From Piezodorus guildinii (Eukaryota; Arthropoda; Insecta; Hemiptera; Pentatomidae): DNA of 64,000 bases. The DNA lies in NCBI GenBank assembly GCA_023052935.1, contig CM041292.1, positions 103,297,906 through 103,361,905 of the forward strand. The letters run 5' to 3'. The translations under genes and the position numbers were made by a program. Positions 1 through 11,745 of this stretch are shown here, piece after piece; position 1 is the first letter of the stretch; every line of letters starts with the position of its first letter. The notes below the pieces were generated by a model that did no database searches, was not told the DNA's origin, and saw only the letters and a list, made by a program, of their open reading frames with translations.

Positions 1-1578
1 AGCGATGGATCAATGAGATGTTGAATCTTGAACTCCACTTTCAATGGCCCTATTAGTGCACTAACTGTGAACTCTAATACCATTATCGACTTTCTCCCTG
101 CTTTTAATGGGCCCACCGTGAGTGTGGGAAACAAAAAGTGAAAAAGAAGTATTCATAAATGATTATGGACTGGCTGACCTATGTGCCTTAGTTACCATCA
201 CTGAAACTACTGATAGGCATAGATATTACCTTGGGATATCTTCTTATTACCTAGTATTTCCCTTCAATAGAAATCAAGATTTCTATGAGCTAAAATAATA
301 ATCTTCTAACGTAACTTTACCGATACCTACTTATGATATAACAGCAAATCTGCTTCAAAAAAAAAAAAAAAAAAAAGTCACGTTTTTATTATTTGTGTTT
401 ACGTTTTGGGATAAAATAAAAAGCTTTGTGAAAGTCAGATTATTTTTTTTTTTTTTTATCTACGTTGATAGACAATGGTTATAGATACAGGATAATATTG
501 ATTCTTTGTTAAAAAAAACTAACAGATACATGTAGACATTTACATACCGTGAATTATTGCTAATATTCTGTTGACATATTAACTAATGTTTTAACAATTT
601 ACTAAACATTTTTATATGTCAAACAGTGATGGTTGAATGTTCATTTGTATTCAACATATCAATAGGCAATATTTCTGAATCTTAATTTGAATCTTCTGAT
701 CTCTTAAGCTTTTCAAAACAATTTCTATTCAAAATAGAAATCTTATTAGGTCACATGAATAAAGAAAACGTTACCCATCGTTCGATGCGAGGAGGTAGAT
801 ATTAAAATATTTTTGAAATAAAATCAAAAATAGAGGATTACTATTTTTTTAAACTCCTTTAAATGTTTAAAGGAAGAGACCTACTCGTCGTAAACAAGAT
901 AATTTATTCAAAAATTCAATTGTGACACTATAAAATTGATTATGAGGTGAACGCATCTTGATCAGTAAAAGTGTTCATATGTATAATATTATTTTTAAAT
1001 TAAAGCGAGTTACGAAATTTAAAATAATATGGAATAACATTTTTTTGTTGTAAACAACTCTATCCCAAGAGATGTAAATTCTTCTTCTTTCATTCTCTCT
1101 TATTTTTACATAAGACATTTAAAACTTTTATGTAAAGAACATTTCTTTTCTTAAAAATGTTTTGTGTAGTGTAGTTTTCTTAAACCGATGTGAAAAAACA
1201 AACAAAACTTGACTGTAATAATTTCCAGATCTTTTGTTGGGATTTTATGTGTTGATTTTTGATTTAAGAGAAAATTGATAAAAAAACGAAAACAACAGCA
1301 TAATATCATTTTTTCTTGAAAAAAAAAAACCATGAGGAACATGAATAAAAGAATTGTTTTATGGTTTAATATTTTATTGAATCTCTCGGAAATAAAACTT
1401 TTTATTACTCATAAAGTTTTATCTGTAGTAAATTAACAAATGATGGTTTGATGAATGCATAAGTTTCTTATGCTATATTACTTAACGGTGGTTTTGACAT
1501 AATCTCCCCCCATAATATGAAATAATAAATTAATATTTATTTGGTAAAAAAAAACAACTAATTTTAAAACAATAATAA
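1..1578. other. AT-rich spacer, no gene seen
   Basis: No coding signal recognised on either strand. It holds a 20-nt A run (357-376) and a 15-nt T run (443-457). Short ORFs here have no family resemblance I can name. Confidence 0.6.
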
Positions 1579-1845
1579 AATTTCAAAAGATCGCTCAAAC
1601 TCAAAGATCGCATCACCCGACAGAAATATACAATTTCCTCCAAAAATTCTACCGCTTCAAAACTTTCAGAACATTCCTTAACCCTTAACCATTCCTTTGA
1701 TTTTGATAAAACATCCATTCTTGCCACTGTTCCCAACCATGACAAACGACTCATTACAGAATGCATTTACATACAACTAGAACCCCTTCCTGTTAATCAA
1801 AAGACTGACAAACATAACTTGTCACTAGCTTATTCCCAATATTAA
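1579..1845 (+). pseudogene. Penelope-like element, endonuclease C-terminal fragment
   Basis: An open stretch in the frame of position 1606 runs to a TAA at 1843-1845. Its last half reads FDFDKTSILATVPNHDKRL, then an acidic/aromatic stretch and NQKTD. This matches the pattern that follows the GIY-YIG core in PLE endonucleases: a His-(Phe/Asp)-Phe-Asp block, a hydrophobic strand, Arg, Glu and an Asn-x-Lys-x-Asp tail. The same pattern is visible in the better preserved PLE ending at 10665 (FDLNRPQILEI, then RKTIEAIYI and NFKTDSRHLS). The reverse transcriptase and the GIY and YIG strands are absent, so this is a 3'-end relic and not a gene. A minus-strand ORF at 1530-1766 is its shadow. The PLE assignment rests on pattern matching by eye. 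Confidence 0.6.
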
Positions 1846-2632
1846 ATTTAATAAAGCATCCCTAGCTCATTTTTTAAACAACCATCTGATCATCTCTTCA
1901 TAATTTTATTTTTATTTATTTATTATCAATTTTTTATTTATATATTTATTTAATTTTCGTACTCCCTTTTTTATTTATTTATTTGTTTACCTACTAGATT
2001 ACTGTTTATTTATCATTTCCTTCGACAGCTCCTTATCGTCATTCGTTATTACCTTATCATCATTCATCATTTATCATCGTCATCCGTTATTACTTAAAAT
2101 CTTTTAATCTTTACCTCGTCACTATTTCTTACAATTTTATCAAATACTCATAAGTAATAACTCAAGTACTCTCAAGTAATGACTTTTGGCTATTTTATAA
2201 CAATCGAATCAGTAAACATAACTTAGCTTCTTGGAATTTTCCTAACGGACATTCTAGTTCTCATATTTTCCGTTCCACGCAATGAGCGTTTTTTAAACTG
2301 GGAAACATCACTTCTGTAGGCAACGCTTGCACGTCATGTAAGTATTTTTTCTTATTGATAAAGGTCTTTTTTCATCGCCCATTTCTTTCTCCCCCTTTCC
2401 ATACTCATATCTTTCTCCGTTACATATCCTGACATATAATTATTAGTTTAATATTACATTATTTTAAAATTTAAATTATTATTTTTTATTCATACTGTTT
2501 CTCTTTTGTAATGACTATATTTTTTTATATATTACCTATACTCTTAACTATGTTTTTAATATATTACTGTCATATATCAACTCAAAATTGTTAATATTTA
2601 AAATTTTAATTGTTCACATATTTTTCCTTTAT

Positions 2633-2664
<32 letters not shown>

Positions 2665-2935
2665 CATTTACTGAGTCTCTATTTATATATTCTCATTACA
2701 ATATTATCATCTCAATTATGTCTACTTCCATACTTTATAACTATCATCTTAATTTTGTTTATTTCCATACTTTATAACTGTCACCTTATTTCCATACTTT
2801 ATAATTGTCATCTTATTATCATTTTACATTTAATATTATTTATGTTCCCATAATTTATTACTGTCATATTATTATTATATACCTAACGCATTATTAAGTC
2901 TATAATTACATTGGTTGTTATCTTGTTTCTTTTAG
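1846..2935 (+). other. T-rich 3' flank of the PLE relic
   Basis: Pyrimidine-rich, gene-free DNA between the endonuclease relic and the hammerhead-like motif. It contains a 30-nt T run (2635-2664) and a short degenerate tandem repeat. It may be the 3' untranslated part of the same PLE, but I cannot show continuity. Confidence 0.4.
2709..2809 (+). repeat. Degenerate minisatellite, three units
   Basis: Units at 2709-2745 and 2746-2782 are both 37 bp. The third, 2783-2809, lacks 10 bp. All share the core CCATACTTTATAAYTRTC. Confidence 0.8.
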
Positions 2936-2973
2936 CCCTGATGAAGGCCCACATTGTAGGCCGAAACGTCGGC
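2936..2973 (+). ncRNA. Hammerhead-ribozyme-like motif (PLE terminus)
   Basis: The sequence carries CTGATGA (2938-2944) and GAAACGTC (2963-2970). Between them GGCC (2946-2949) pairs with GGCC (2959-2962) around a 9-nt loop, giving stem II. GCC before the core and GGC after GTC could pair as a 3-bp stem I. ACGT in GAAACGTC is self-complementary, which would give stem III in a dimer. An extra A between CTGATGA and stem II departs from the canonical core, so activity is uncertain. Hammerhead motifs are known at PLE termini. This one lies 1.1 kb downstream of a PLE endonuclease relic on the same strand. Confidence 0.6.
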
Positions 2974-4637
2974 ACATAATAAAAATAACGCTTATTTTTA
3001 ATTGTGTGGTTTTAATTTATGACCGCACCCCCAACCATCTTCCTCATCTAAATAATAAAATTTGTGTAACTCGCAGAGTTTCATAAACCTCAGACCTTAA
3101 CTTTTATTATTTCTACAAATAATAAAATGAAAAGAATTTAAAAAATTAATATTCATACTACTTTGTATCAATCTTACAGTTTTCTCACGATACCGTACGA
3201 AATTCAAAACTTGATTGACCACCTTTTTTTTTTTTTTCACATGAGATTTATATTGCTATCATAGATAAGCTAACAATCCTTTCCGAGAAATATCTTCTGT
3301 TTTTTCCCCTCATATGAAATGTCTCCAAACCGGTGGAGGCAAATCAAACAACACTTTTCCCAGCTTGAAGCAGCCTTGCCCGGCCTAGCCTGTACTTTAC
3401 GGCTACCTTAAAGAGACAAGATTGGTCCGTTTGGTTCCGAGAATGAGAGACGTCCGTCAACAAGGTCTTTGATTAAGCTGATATACAAGTTGTTTCGATC
3501 TAGGTCCTCTGTTACAGTTAAGACCGCAATAGATACCTACCTCTTTTTTTTTTTTTTTATTTCAGTCAGTCTTATGTTAATAGGGTTGTTTATGTAAATA
3601 AGAAATCTTTATATAAGTATATTTAGTTATTATTCTGATCCTTATACATTCAAGAGAATAATTTAGTATGATCTTTAAGCATTCCCTAGCTCATTTCTCC
3701 TCTTATGTTTCTTCTATTCGTACCAATAAATATTGTAGTACTGATATTGCTAAATTTTTAAAAGTGTATATTATATTGTTAGCATAGCAGTTGTTGGGGT
3801 TAAAGTATCTAGTACCAATTGCATTGTTCTGTTATCTTTTGTATAGTTACAATATTTTTATTACTTAATAACATCCATCATTACTAAAGGGAAAAGTATA
3901 TTATGTTCATAGTTCCTCCAAAATCTGTGGAAAAAAGACGTTTACGAGCAAATTTAACATTTTACATAACATACAGTGTGTTTGGAAATTATCGTGGAGA
4001 AGATAGATTAATGAATTTACATTATTTTGTCGACATGGTACAAATTACATTTAGTTCCAAAATTAAACTAATTTATAATTTATAGGATTTTTCACAATTA
4101 ATCATAAACGATTTCCATAGTATTATTGTGCCTTGCTCTTGTCTTATCCTTGACCTTTTGTAGATTTGTTGGATTCATTGTTACTTACTCCTAAATAATA
4201 ATGTAGACACTTTTTCTGTCTCTAAAATATGTTGGGACCATTGTTTACAAAACAACTTCTCTTTTAGTAATAGAACAAAGTTTGAATAAAATGTGAACTA
4301 ACGAACCGCGGTAAATCACAGCATTCAAAATTTAGGGAGAATTAAAAAAGAATCTACAAAATGAAAAAAAGAATTATTAAAATTGGTTAAGAACTAAGAA
4401 AACATAGCGTTTAGTGATTATTAGCCACCGCTACTATATCACCATATGCCATTTTCCTTTGAATTATATATTACTTTTCATATTACTTAATTGCCTATCT
4501 ACAGCATTATAAACAGTTATATCCTAATATTGTTATTTCGAAATAATAAACCATTGTGTAATACTCGTAATATACAGCGTTTTATTAAATTGTAACATTT
4601 ACCTAACTCCATGAATACCCATAATTTATTTTATAAA

Positions 4638-4639
<2 letters not shown>
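2974..4639. other. Spacer, no gene seen
   Basis: No recognisable gene. Short T runs occur near 3224-3238 and 3543-3559. A patch of more balanced composition at about 3320-3480 is unassigned. Confidence 0.5.

Positions 4640-4683
<44 letters not shown>
4640..4683. repeat. (TA)n microsatellite
   Basis: About 22 uninterrupted TA units. Confidence 0.95.
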
Positions 4684-4685
<2 letters not shown>

Positions 4686-5271
4686 CACTCTGTATGATTG
4701 ATTGTTTTCAGATTTTATATCAAATCGCAATTTTCATCAGTATCTTTTTTTTTCAAATAAAATTTGTAAACAAAATAATAAGAATATCATTGGTAATATA
4801 GGGCATAGCTTGAAATAACTGCACATTTCCTCCACCTATCTTTAATGAAAATTGGCCTAATCACCCATAAAATGAACCAACTACTAAAACTAACCTGGTG
4901 TTAAATTGTAGAAGTTTATCTACTCCTTTTAAGCTTCGTTCATGCATTAAATTTCTTGGAGGATAATAACAGTGTATGTAAGCGAGCCTAAAACTAATAC
5001 TATGAGATGATAGTTATTTGTTGGAGTGATGAGGAGGCGGTCCACTGTGATTCGATATGCTATTAGAAAGGTTTTAGGCAACCCCCTACAATTTTCAGAC
5101 GCCTGATCGTCCAAGATAGTAGGACTGTTGGAATTACAGTTCTACGGTTATCGTGAAAGTGTCTCCATACATACAGCTCTGAACCTTCACTGAGTCTCAT
5201 TTTAGCCTGGAAATCCAAAGCAGCATAACTAAAACCGAAGTGAACTGTATTCGAACATCGTAGTATTCTTT

Positions 5272-5761
5272 TGTTGGGGCAATATTGTGTTTCTGTGTCT
5301 GTTAAGAATTGAAATAGTCTTATGTTTATATCTCTCCATTTGTAATTTTATTTTTTTTATTTTGTGATTAATTATGTGCAAGCGCGACAGTCATTTATTC
5401 TATTAGAAACAGCTGTTGAGTGACCACTGGGCAGAGGGCATTCTGGGATTGTAAGAGAGAGAGTTAATGGATTCATTCGCGAGTGTAAACTGTGTTTAAT
5501 TAAGTTGATTGTTGCTGAATGTCGCATATTTTTCGTATTATCGCAACTCGAACATCATCATAGAAGATTGTCTCAGAATTGTCGCATGGAGTAGGAGTCG
5601 CAGAAGGAAAGAAAGGAACATCGCAGACGGGAGAGGGAAGAAAGTCATCACGGATAGAAAGAATCCCCGCTTGCACACTATAAACAGATTTTGTTTTATT
5701 TTCTTTAATATAAGCTTGTTCATGTTCTCTGTTTTATTATTTCATTTATTTACTCTCAACA
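5272..5761 (+). repeat. Candidate solo LTR
   Basis: A 490-bp stretch opens with TGTTGGGGC and closes with CTCAACA, so its ends form the 5-bp inverted repeat TGTTG/CAACA expected of an LTR retroelement. Inside are a purine-rich, GC-balanced middle and a T-rich 3' half. No second copy, clear target duplication or primer-binding site is visible next to it. The call therefore rests on the ends and local composition only. ORFs inside it (plus 5509-5799, minus 5538-5723) show no protein family. Confidence 0.3.
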
Positions 5762-7129
5762 AGGTTTCACGGGTCGACAGAAAATTCGGCAACTCATAAT
5801 AACGAACGGGTTGAGGCTGCGAGCAAACGCGTTAGTCGCCCCTCTTCCCTACAATGTCAAAAAAAAAATGTGAATGGGCAATTCTTCGATAATTCGACTT
5901 ATTTTCCTTCGTGCTTTCCGTGCACGCTGCAATGCAATATTTACCAGCGACTGATTTCCTTTATTGTTGGCATTCTGTCCTTAAAAATATTCCCCCAGAT
6001 AAACTGAAAAATAGTTTTCAGACATTCTTATAGTTCTTATTCTCTCCACATGTACTGTTATGTACAATTTAATTATTTAAATTAATTAATGTTCCTAGTA
6101 GCTCATGTAAATTAATGAAATGTTAACGAACCAACAAAATCAGCTTATCGTATAGATAAAATACTAGTGTTAACCTTCAAACTTATTTTAACACAGTTAC
6201 AAATAAGGCTCTTTAAATATTTCGATTCCACAAGCCAAATTATTTAGTGATTATATTATTAAGACCGTTAATCATAGTACATATTAATCATCAGAAAGGA
6301 TATAGATATTTTTTAATTACCTCGTCGTAATCAAAGAAAAGAGAAATCTCCTCACAGATCATGCGTCCAAAATACGCTTCATATAAATTCATATCCGATT
6401 CATGTTCATAACATACTCAACATTTCTCATCACTACAGCGATGCGGATATGGGTAGTTTGTGAATACGTTAATAATACTTCAGATATTGTGCTTAATCTG
6501 CTAGAAAACTCGTATTCAGCGTCCTAGATAGGTAAAAAACCTGAGAGTTGTTGTATGTTGGGTTACGGACGTATTAAAATTTGTTAATACAAGAAAGGGA
6601 TTTAGAGAAGTTCAGGTTAAACCGGCATGTCTTTCTCTAATAAATGGCCCGTTCACTCTCTCTATTGAGACTGGGTGACTCTTAGAATTCGATTGTCACA
6701 GTGAAACTAAAATCAGTTCTCCTTACGTAGTGGTATGGATAAAATTAGACATTTCTTGTATCAATATTATATATAATCATTATGAAGTTGCAACGATATG
6801 ATTCCAGTACACAAATAATCTGAAAAATGACTCAGGCTCTATTGTTGATGAAGTTTTGAACTTCTAATAGTGCTCTGAACTTATCACAGCCAGTGGCCGC
6901 CTTCCAGATCTTAATGACAATTTAACACGGGTTAATTTATAAATTCTAGTAACTTTAATAATAAATTTTGAAAATATCACACCATGAATTATGCTTAATA
7001 TAATCATAACCCAATCAGTTAGTCAAGGCCTATTCCAGAAGTTTTCTTTATCTTTTCTTATGCATGGCAGTCACAATCCAATTCCACAAACGAAGCCGTA
7101 TGAATTACTTTTTGAGCGACTCCCCGGCA
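5762..7129. other. Spacer, no gene seen
   Basis: The first ~70 bases are GC-balanced and could be internal sequence next to the candidate LTR. The rest is AT-rich and unassigned. Confidence 0.4.
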
Positions 7130-7182
7130 GCACCGACGTTTCGGTCTTCCACTGAATCTTCACCGAGTTCATCAGACTTCGT
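7130..7182 (-). ncRNA. Hammerhead-ribozyme-like motif, minus strand
   Basis: Read on the minus strand: CTGATGA (7175-7169), a short arm CGGT, an ~16-nt loop, the arm ACCG, then GAAACGTC ending at 7135. The order and spacing match the motif at 2936-2973, including an extra base after CTGATGA and the CGTCGG continuation. No PLE coding sequence is visible beside it. It is best read as an isolated PLE terminus. Stem I looks weak, so catalysis is doubtful. Confidence 0.5.
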
Positions 7183-9398
7183 ATTTTAGTGAAAGGTCCC
7201 TTCTGTCATTCTAGCAATGTGTCTTGTCATAAAGAAATTTCTAGTTTGAAATAAAGACAAAATATTTGTATATATTTATATAATTTTGTTTTATTGACAA
7301 AATAAATTCGTAAATAATATCTTAGAAAAATCTTTAGATCGGATAAATTATTGTTGAGTTTGAAAGAAGTATCTAAGTGCTGTTAAAATAGTTTTTATTG
7401 AGGCATATGTAGGAAAATTATTCATAAAAAAAGATGATAATGATTTAAAAATTTACTACTCGAAATACTTCACGGTAAATTGCCAACATAAATGAGATGA
7501 CAAAATACATCTGAAACATCTTCTGCAGTTGGGCAGCCCCATCGAGATTTAATATTAAAAAGTCCAAATTTGAAATCAATTTGCCTGCTAGTTATAATTT
7601 CTGTTTAGATAATTATAATAATTTTTGTACTTTTGTTAATTAAATCAGAAACATTTTAAACAAAAACAATGTGTATGCCTCTAATGAAATATAAAAAATA
7701 AGCTTACGAAATAACATTAATAGCGTAATGGTAAAAAATAAAACATTAATTTATAATTGAATAAATTTTCTTCCTCTCTTTATATATGTTTCTGTGAGCT
7801 CCTGTAATTAATCATTGTTTCCATCATCATAATTTGCTTCCGTACAAAATATTATGGAATATTTCCATGTATTTAGTTGAATATTATTCCGGGCCTTAGT
7901 TATGATAAACTCACGAAGAAATGTAGAATGCATCTACTTTAGAAAAATGGTGTTTGAGCTTAGCCGGAAGCATGTTCTGAGGACTTTAAGGTGACGGAGT
8001 TTGCCGACTCACCGCGATAAGAATCCAGATACAGTCGTGAAAGCTAACTGATTTCCTCCCCGCCCCATTTCCGTCCCAACCTTGACAAATCTGTCGGCGT
8101 GTTTGTTATCTCAGCAAGCAACTACTTTCGTTAGTGAAACACGGCCGAGTGTGACAGCTTGTTAACAATCTTAAACGTTTATATTCGCCAACTGTCTTCT
8201 TTTTTTTTCTTCCATTCGAGCGCTTCAAATTGAAAACGGTAAAGGATATAACTGGCTGTAGTGGTTTTATTCATTTTCAAAGTCCACCTAGTACATAAAA
8301 TGTTTGTTTTTTACGGGTTTAAGGTGTCAAACACGTTATCTAAAATGTTTTTTTCTCAATTACAATGTAAATATGTATTAAGACGGTTTTTAAAACAAAA
8401 TCTGTCTTTTAGTACTTTTGTAAATAGATGAATGCGAATGAATTGATCGATAATATAAACTATTAGTTACCTACAATATGCCTTATAATTTATCGAATAT
8501 ATCTTATTTATCTTAGTTTTGAAAAATACCTCAGACAGAATTATATCAAGTATCAGGTAGTCAAACACGTTGTTCGCTGTGTAAAGAATATTTACCCAAA
8601 GGGTGGTAGAGAACGTGCAAACCCATTATTTGGTCCCATCTAGGTTAGTAATGAAATAACAAATGAACGGAGCCTTAACGTTTATAGTCCACAATCAAAA
8701 CACAACGATGAGTCAATTCAACATAATTGCTATAATTCGGGGTTGTTCTGGGATTAGTGATTAAATAAACCGTTCGCCGTTCCTTACTAATTCAAATACA
8801 AATTGTGATTGAGCTTATTACCGTTATTTAATTTTAAAAACGTAAAACATACGGAAAATATATTTAATTATTTAAAGATCGTGTGGTTCAATCAACAAAT
8901 TGTAACTATATGAGATTTTTTTTTCTTGAACTTGTTTATAATATAAGTAATAGTAATTATTTTAGTGTAATGTAATATCCAATTATTTACTGTATAATAA
9001 CTGAAGTTCATGCAAACTTATTTTCTAATATTCCATTTTCACTGTAAGTCATGATTTTGAGAAGAATAAAATAAAGTTATATATTTATCGACTGTATCTC
9101 AATACCCTTAATAACTTTTAAATATAATTATGTAGCCAGTCAATTATATATTATCAGGTTATTTCATCCAATATTTGAGATGGATTTTACGATATATTGA
9201 TTTTTTACGATACGATATATAATATTTTTATGAACATAGGTTAAGGTTCATAGAGAGATTTTTTTTTTATTGATTTGAAAAAAAATCACAAAGAAGTGTA
9301 GAACAATGTAGTAAATATTTAACCGGTGCAACATTCGCCTAGGTTTCAGTAGTACAATACTTAATATTTTATTATATCAATATGTTCTAAACTTAAAT
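7183..9398. other. Spacer with one GC-balanced island
   Basis: AT-rich and gene-free, except for about 7950-8200, where composition is close to balanced without any repeat signature. See findings for that island. Confidence 0.45.
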
Positions 9399-9686
9399 AT
9401 GTTAAATTTATGCCTTAAATATATTTTTTTCAAATACAATGGAGAAATTTACAAACAATTATTTGGACTACCAATGGGTGGAGCCATGTCAGTTAATCTC
9501 AGTGGTATTTATTTAAATGACCTAATTAATAAAAATCTAATAAAATCAGGTGTAAGACCAATGTTGTTGAAAAAATACATAGACGATATGTTAATTATAA
9601 TAGACAAAAACCAACAAAATAACCTCCTTGAAACCTTTAACATTCACCATAGAAGAATGATATTTACCATTGAACAATACAATTAG
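9399..9686 (+). pseudogene. PLE reverse transcriptase, palm part
   Basis: Ninety-five codons. Residues 15-41 hold the PLE block FKYNGEIYKQLFGLPMGG followed by AMS, equivalent to RT motif B (canonical xGxxMGSPLSP). KYIDDML at about residues 58-64 is the catalytic motif C; its two aspartates are intact. FTIEQYN near the end is the start of motif D. The frame closes at TAG 9684-9686, while homology continues in the +1 frame from about 9673. A frameshift therefore splits the original ORF. The first ATG at 9399 is internal, since the N-terminal third of the RT is absent. As a PLE RT it would copy element RNA at the target. Confidence 0.85.
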
Positions 9687-10665
9687 ATTTTTAGATATGG
9701 ATATAATTCTTAAAAACAAAATAATTAAAACAAGATGGACTAAAAAAGATATAACTAGTAATGTGCTACTAAATTACCATTCTAATCACCCATATATACA
9801 GAAAATAAATGTTATTAAAAACTTCATTAGAAAAGCAATAGTGCTTACAGATACGGAATACATAAAAGAAATAAAAACCACCACTTATAAAATACTTTTA
9901 GAAAATTTCTACCCAAGAAAATTAATAAATAATACCTGGTATTCTGAGTTTAAATATAAATCTCCTGATAAGAACCCTGACAATAGTATTGGTAACAAAA
10001 TACAGCAAACAATTAGAATAATTAAAGATATTGGTAGAATGAGTGAGAAAAATAATAAACAGAAAACCATTACAGATTTTTATAAAAGCGCTACAGATGA
10101 AAAAACAACAGATGTTAATAATCAAAATATTAAAGATGCTGAAATAAATAAGAGCATAAACATCAAACAATTTTTCAAAATGCAATATATACCACATCTT
10201 ACTAGTGAAATAAATAAAACATTATTAGCTTATGATTTACCCAGCATCAAATTAGGCCTTTATAACCATAATAAATTACAAAAATTCCTCACTAGTACTA
10301 AAGACCCTATAAGTAATGAAGAAAAATAAAATGTTGTATACAAAATAAATTGTCTAGACTGTGAAAAATGTTACATAGGGGAAACGTCCAAAAAAGTTAG
10401 TACTAGAACTAAACAGCACAAAAGTAATTGTAACAACAGTAAAAATATAAATACAACTGCTTTATCACAACATAGCATACATTTGAAACATAAGTTTGAT
10501 CTCAATAGACCACAAATTTTGGAAATTGTCAAAAATAAACAAAATAGAAAAACCATAGAGGCTATATATATCAATAAAAATATAGATAAAACCGTGAATT
10601 TTAAAACTGACTCAAGACATTTAAGTTACCACTATTCCGATTTAATTAATAAATTAAAAATATAA
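9670..10665 (+). pseudogene. PLE RT C-terminus and GIY-YIG endonuclease
   Basis: One frame of 331 codons with a single in-frame TAA at 10327-10329. It starts with IRFLDMDI, the RT motif D/E region that normally follows the block ending at 9686. A long lysine-rich linker follows, containing the PLE-typical ...Y...HP...K...I...RA... spacing. After the stop comes the endonuclease: VVYKINCLDCEKCYIGET, i.e. the GIY strand replaced by VVYKI as in PLEs, the paired cysteines of the zinc-binding loop, and the YIG strand. STRTKQHK supplies the conserved Arg and His. HKFDLNRPQILEI and NFKTDSRHLS form the C-terminal part. In PLEs this domain nicks target DNA. The stop probably inactivates this copy, unless read through. 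Confidence 0.85.
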
Positions 10666-11104
10666 TATAAATAATTAATAATAAATTTTTAAAGAATTTC
10701 ACAATATGAAATAATAATAACTATATACAAGTTAAAAATTGGTCTAATCCTTAATCCAGTTGAGGACAAACATCTGAGCAATACTCTTGCTCAGATCTGA
10801 AGTGTTTAGAATTTGACTTCGTTTTTATTTTTTTACCTGGCTGAAGGTGTGACTAGTGTAAATGTTGGATTACAGAATATATAACGAGATAACTTTGTAA
10901 TATTTATTTATTTATTTAACTAAGTACTGTGCAACATTGTTAAATTTTTGCTTTTATTGCCTCCATATGATTTTAAAATTTGTTAATTGATAGTTTTAAA
11001 ATGTTTGTTATCAATTGACTCCTAATTTATAAATTGTTTAAACCATTCACTTCATTATAGTGATTTTTAATGTGATGGTAAATTGATTAAAAAATTTTTT
11101 GTAG

Positions 11105-11131
11105 ACTTCTGGAGAATATCCCGAAACGTCA
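11105..11131 (+). ncRNA. Decayed hammerhead-like motif at PLE 3' end
   Basis: CTGGAGA followed within a few bases by CCCGAAACGTC (ends 11130). It sits 440 bp downstream of the PLE endonuclease on the same strand. The CTGATGA box is mutated and stem II is nearly gone. I read it as a degenerate terminus, not an active ribozyme. Confidence 0.4.
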
Positions 11132-11358
11132 TGAAATAAATGATCAGTATTAATGGAAGAATTATTCAGCCCTAAATCAACCTTAATAATATTTTAATCA
11201 TTATTAATCTTATACAGTTAAATATCTTTGTAGCTGGGTAGAAGGTATATAGTTAGCTAAATTATAAGAATATAACAAGGGAAGATCATAATTAGAATTC
11301 TCAATTAACTACTTTGGAGTAAAATGGTGACCTACCGAAAAAAAAAGAAGTATTAATT

Positions 11359-11363
<5 letters not shown>

Positions 11364-11434
<71 letters not shown>
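11364..11434. repeat. (TA)n microsatellite
   Basis: About 35 TA units, uninterrupted. Confidence 0.95.
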
Positions 11435-11436
<2 letters not shown>

Positions 11437-11454
11437 GTATTTCTCTCTATTGAG

Positions 11455-11745
11455 AGCTGTCTTGGAAACGTAAAGAGAATCAGTAAAATACTTTTGACCT
11501 ATTGAAGGCGTTCCTATGGTCTCTTGGCTTAAAATGATGTGAAAGAATTTAGATCAATCATCTGCACTGTTGCAAAAATAAGGCTTAAGTAGCTTGGGCA
11601 TATGATGAGGATATAATACGATGGGTAATCGAATTTTTCAATTTATACGGAAGAAAAGTGGTCCTAGGAGAGAAAGGATAGTATGAGGAGAGAAGCCAAT
11701 GGCAAGGATATATTTTGGGTGACGACTTATGACTATTTGTTGTAA
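11455..11745 (+). pseudogene. LINE ORF2 C-terminal remnant, heavily decayed
   Basis: Translating the plus strand with frameshifts gives LGHMMRI, then EEKW and ERKDSMRREANGKDIFW. This fits the LINE ORF2 tail pattern (L)GHxxR ... GKxxGKRxxGRRxxSWLxxL that follows the RT domain in several LINE clades. Upstream codons read INTFDLL-like, compatible with the xxAFExW motif. Several stops interrupt it. A minus ORF at 11585-11809 is its shadow. Clade not determined. Confidence 0.45.

Larger units (their letters stand above)
9399..11131 (+). mobile_element. Penelope-like retroelement, 5'-truncated
   Basis: Reverse transcriptase palm motifs, then a linker, a GIY-YIG-type endonuclease and a 3' non-coding tail ending in a hammerhead-like motif. 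This is the domain order of endonuclease-bearing PLEs. The RT fingers and everything upstream are missing, so the copy is truncated. It carries one frameshift near 9672-9686 and one in-frame stop at 10327. It is very A-rich, like its surroundings. It is the only element in the window with long coding stretches still open. Confidence 0.85.

Noticed and set aside
10381..10390. GAAACGTC at 10381
   Set aside because: Part of the PLE endonuclease coding frame (GETSKK); no ribozyme context.
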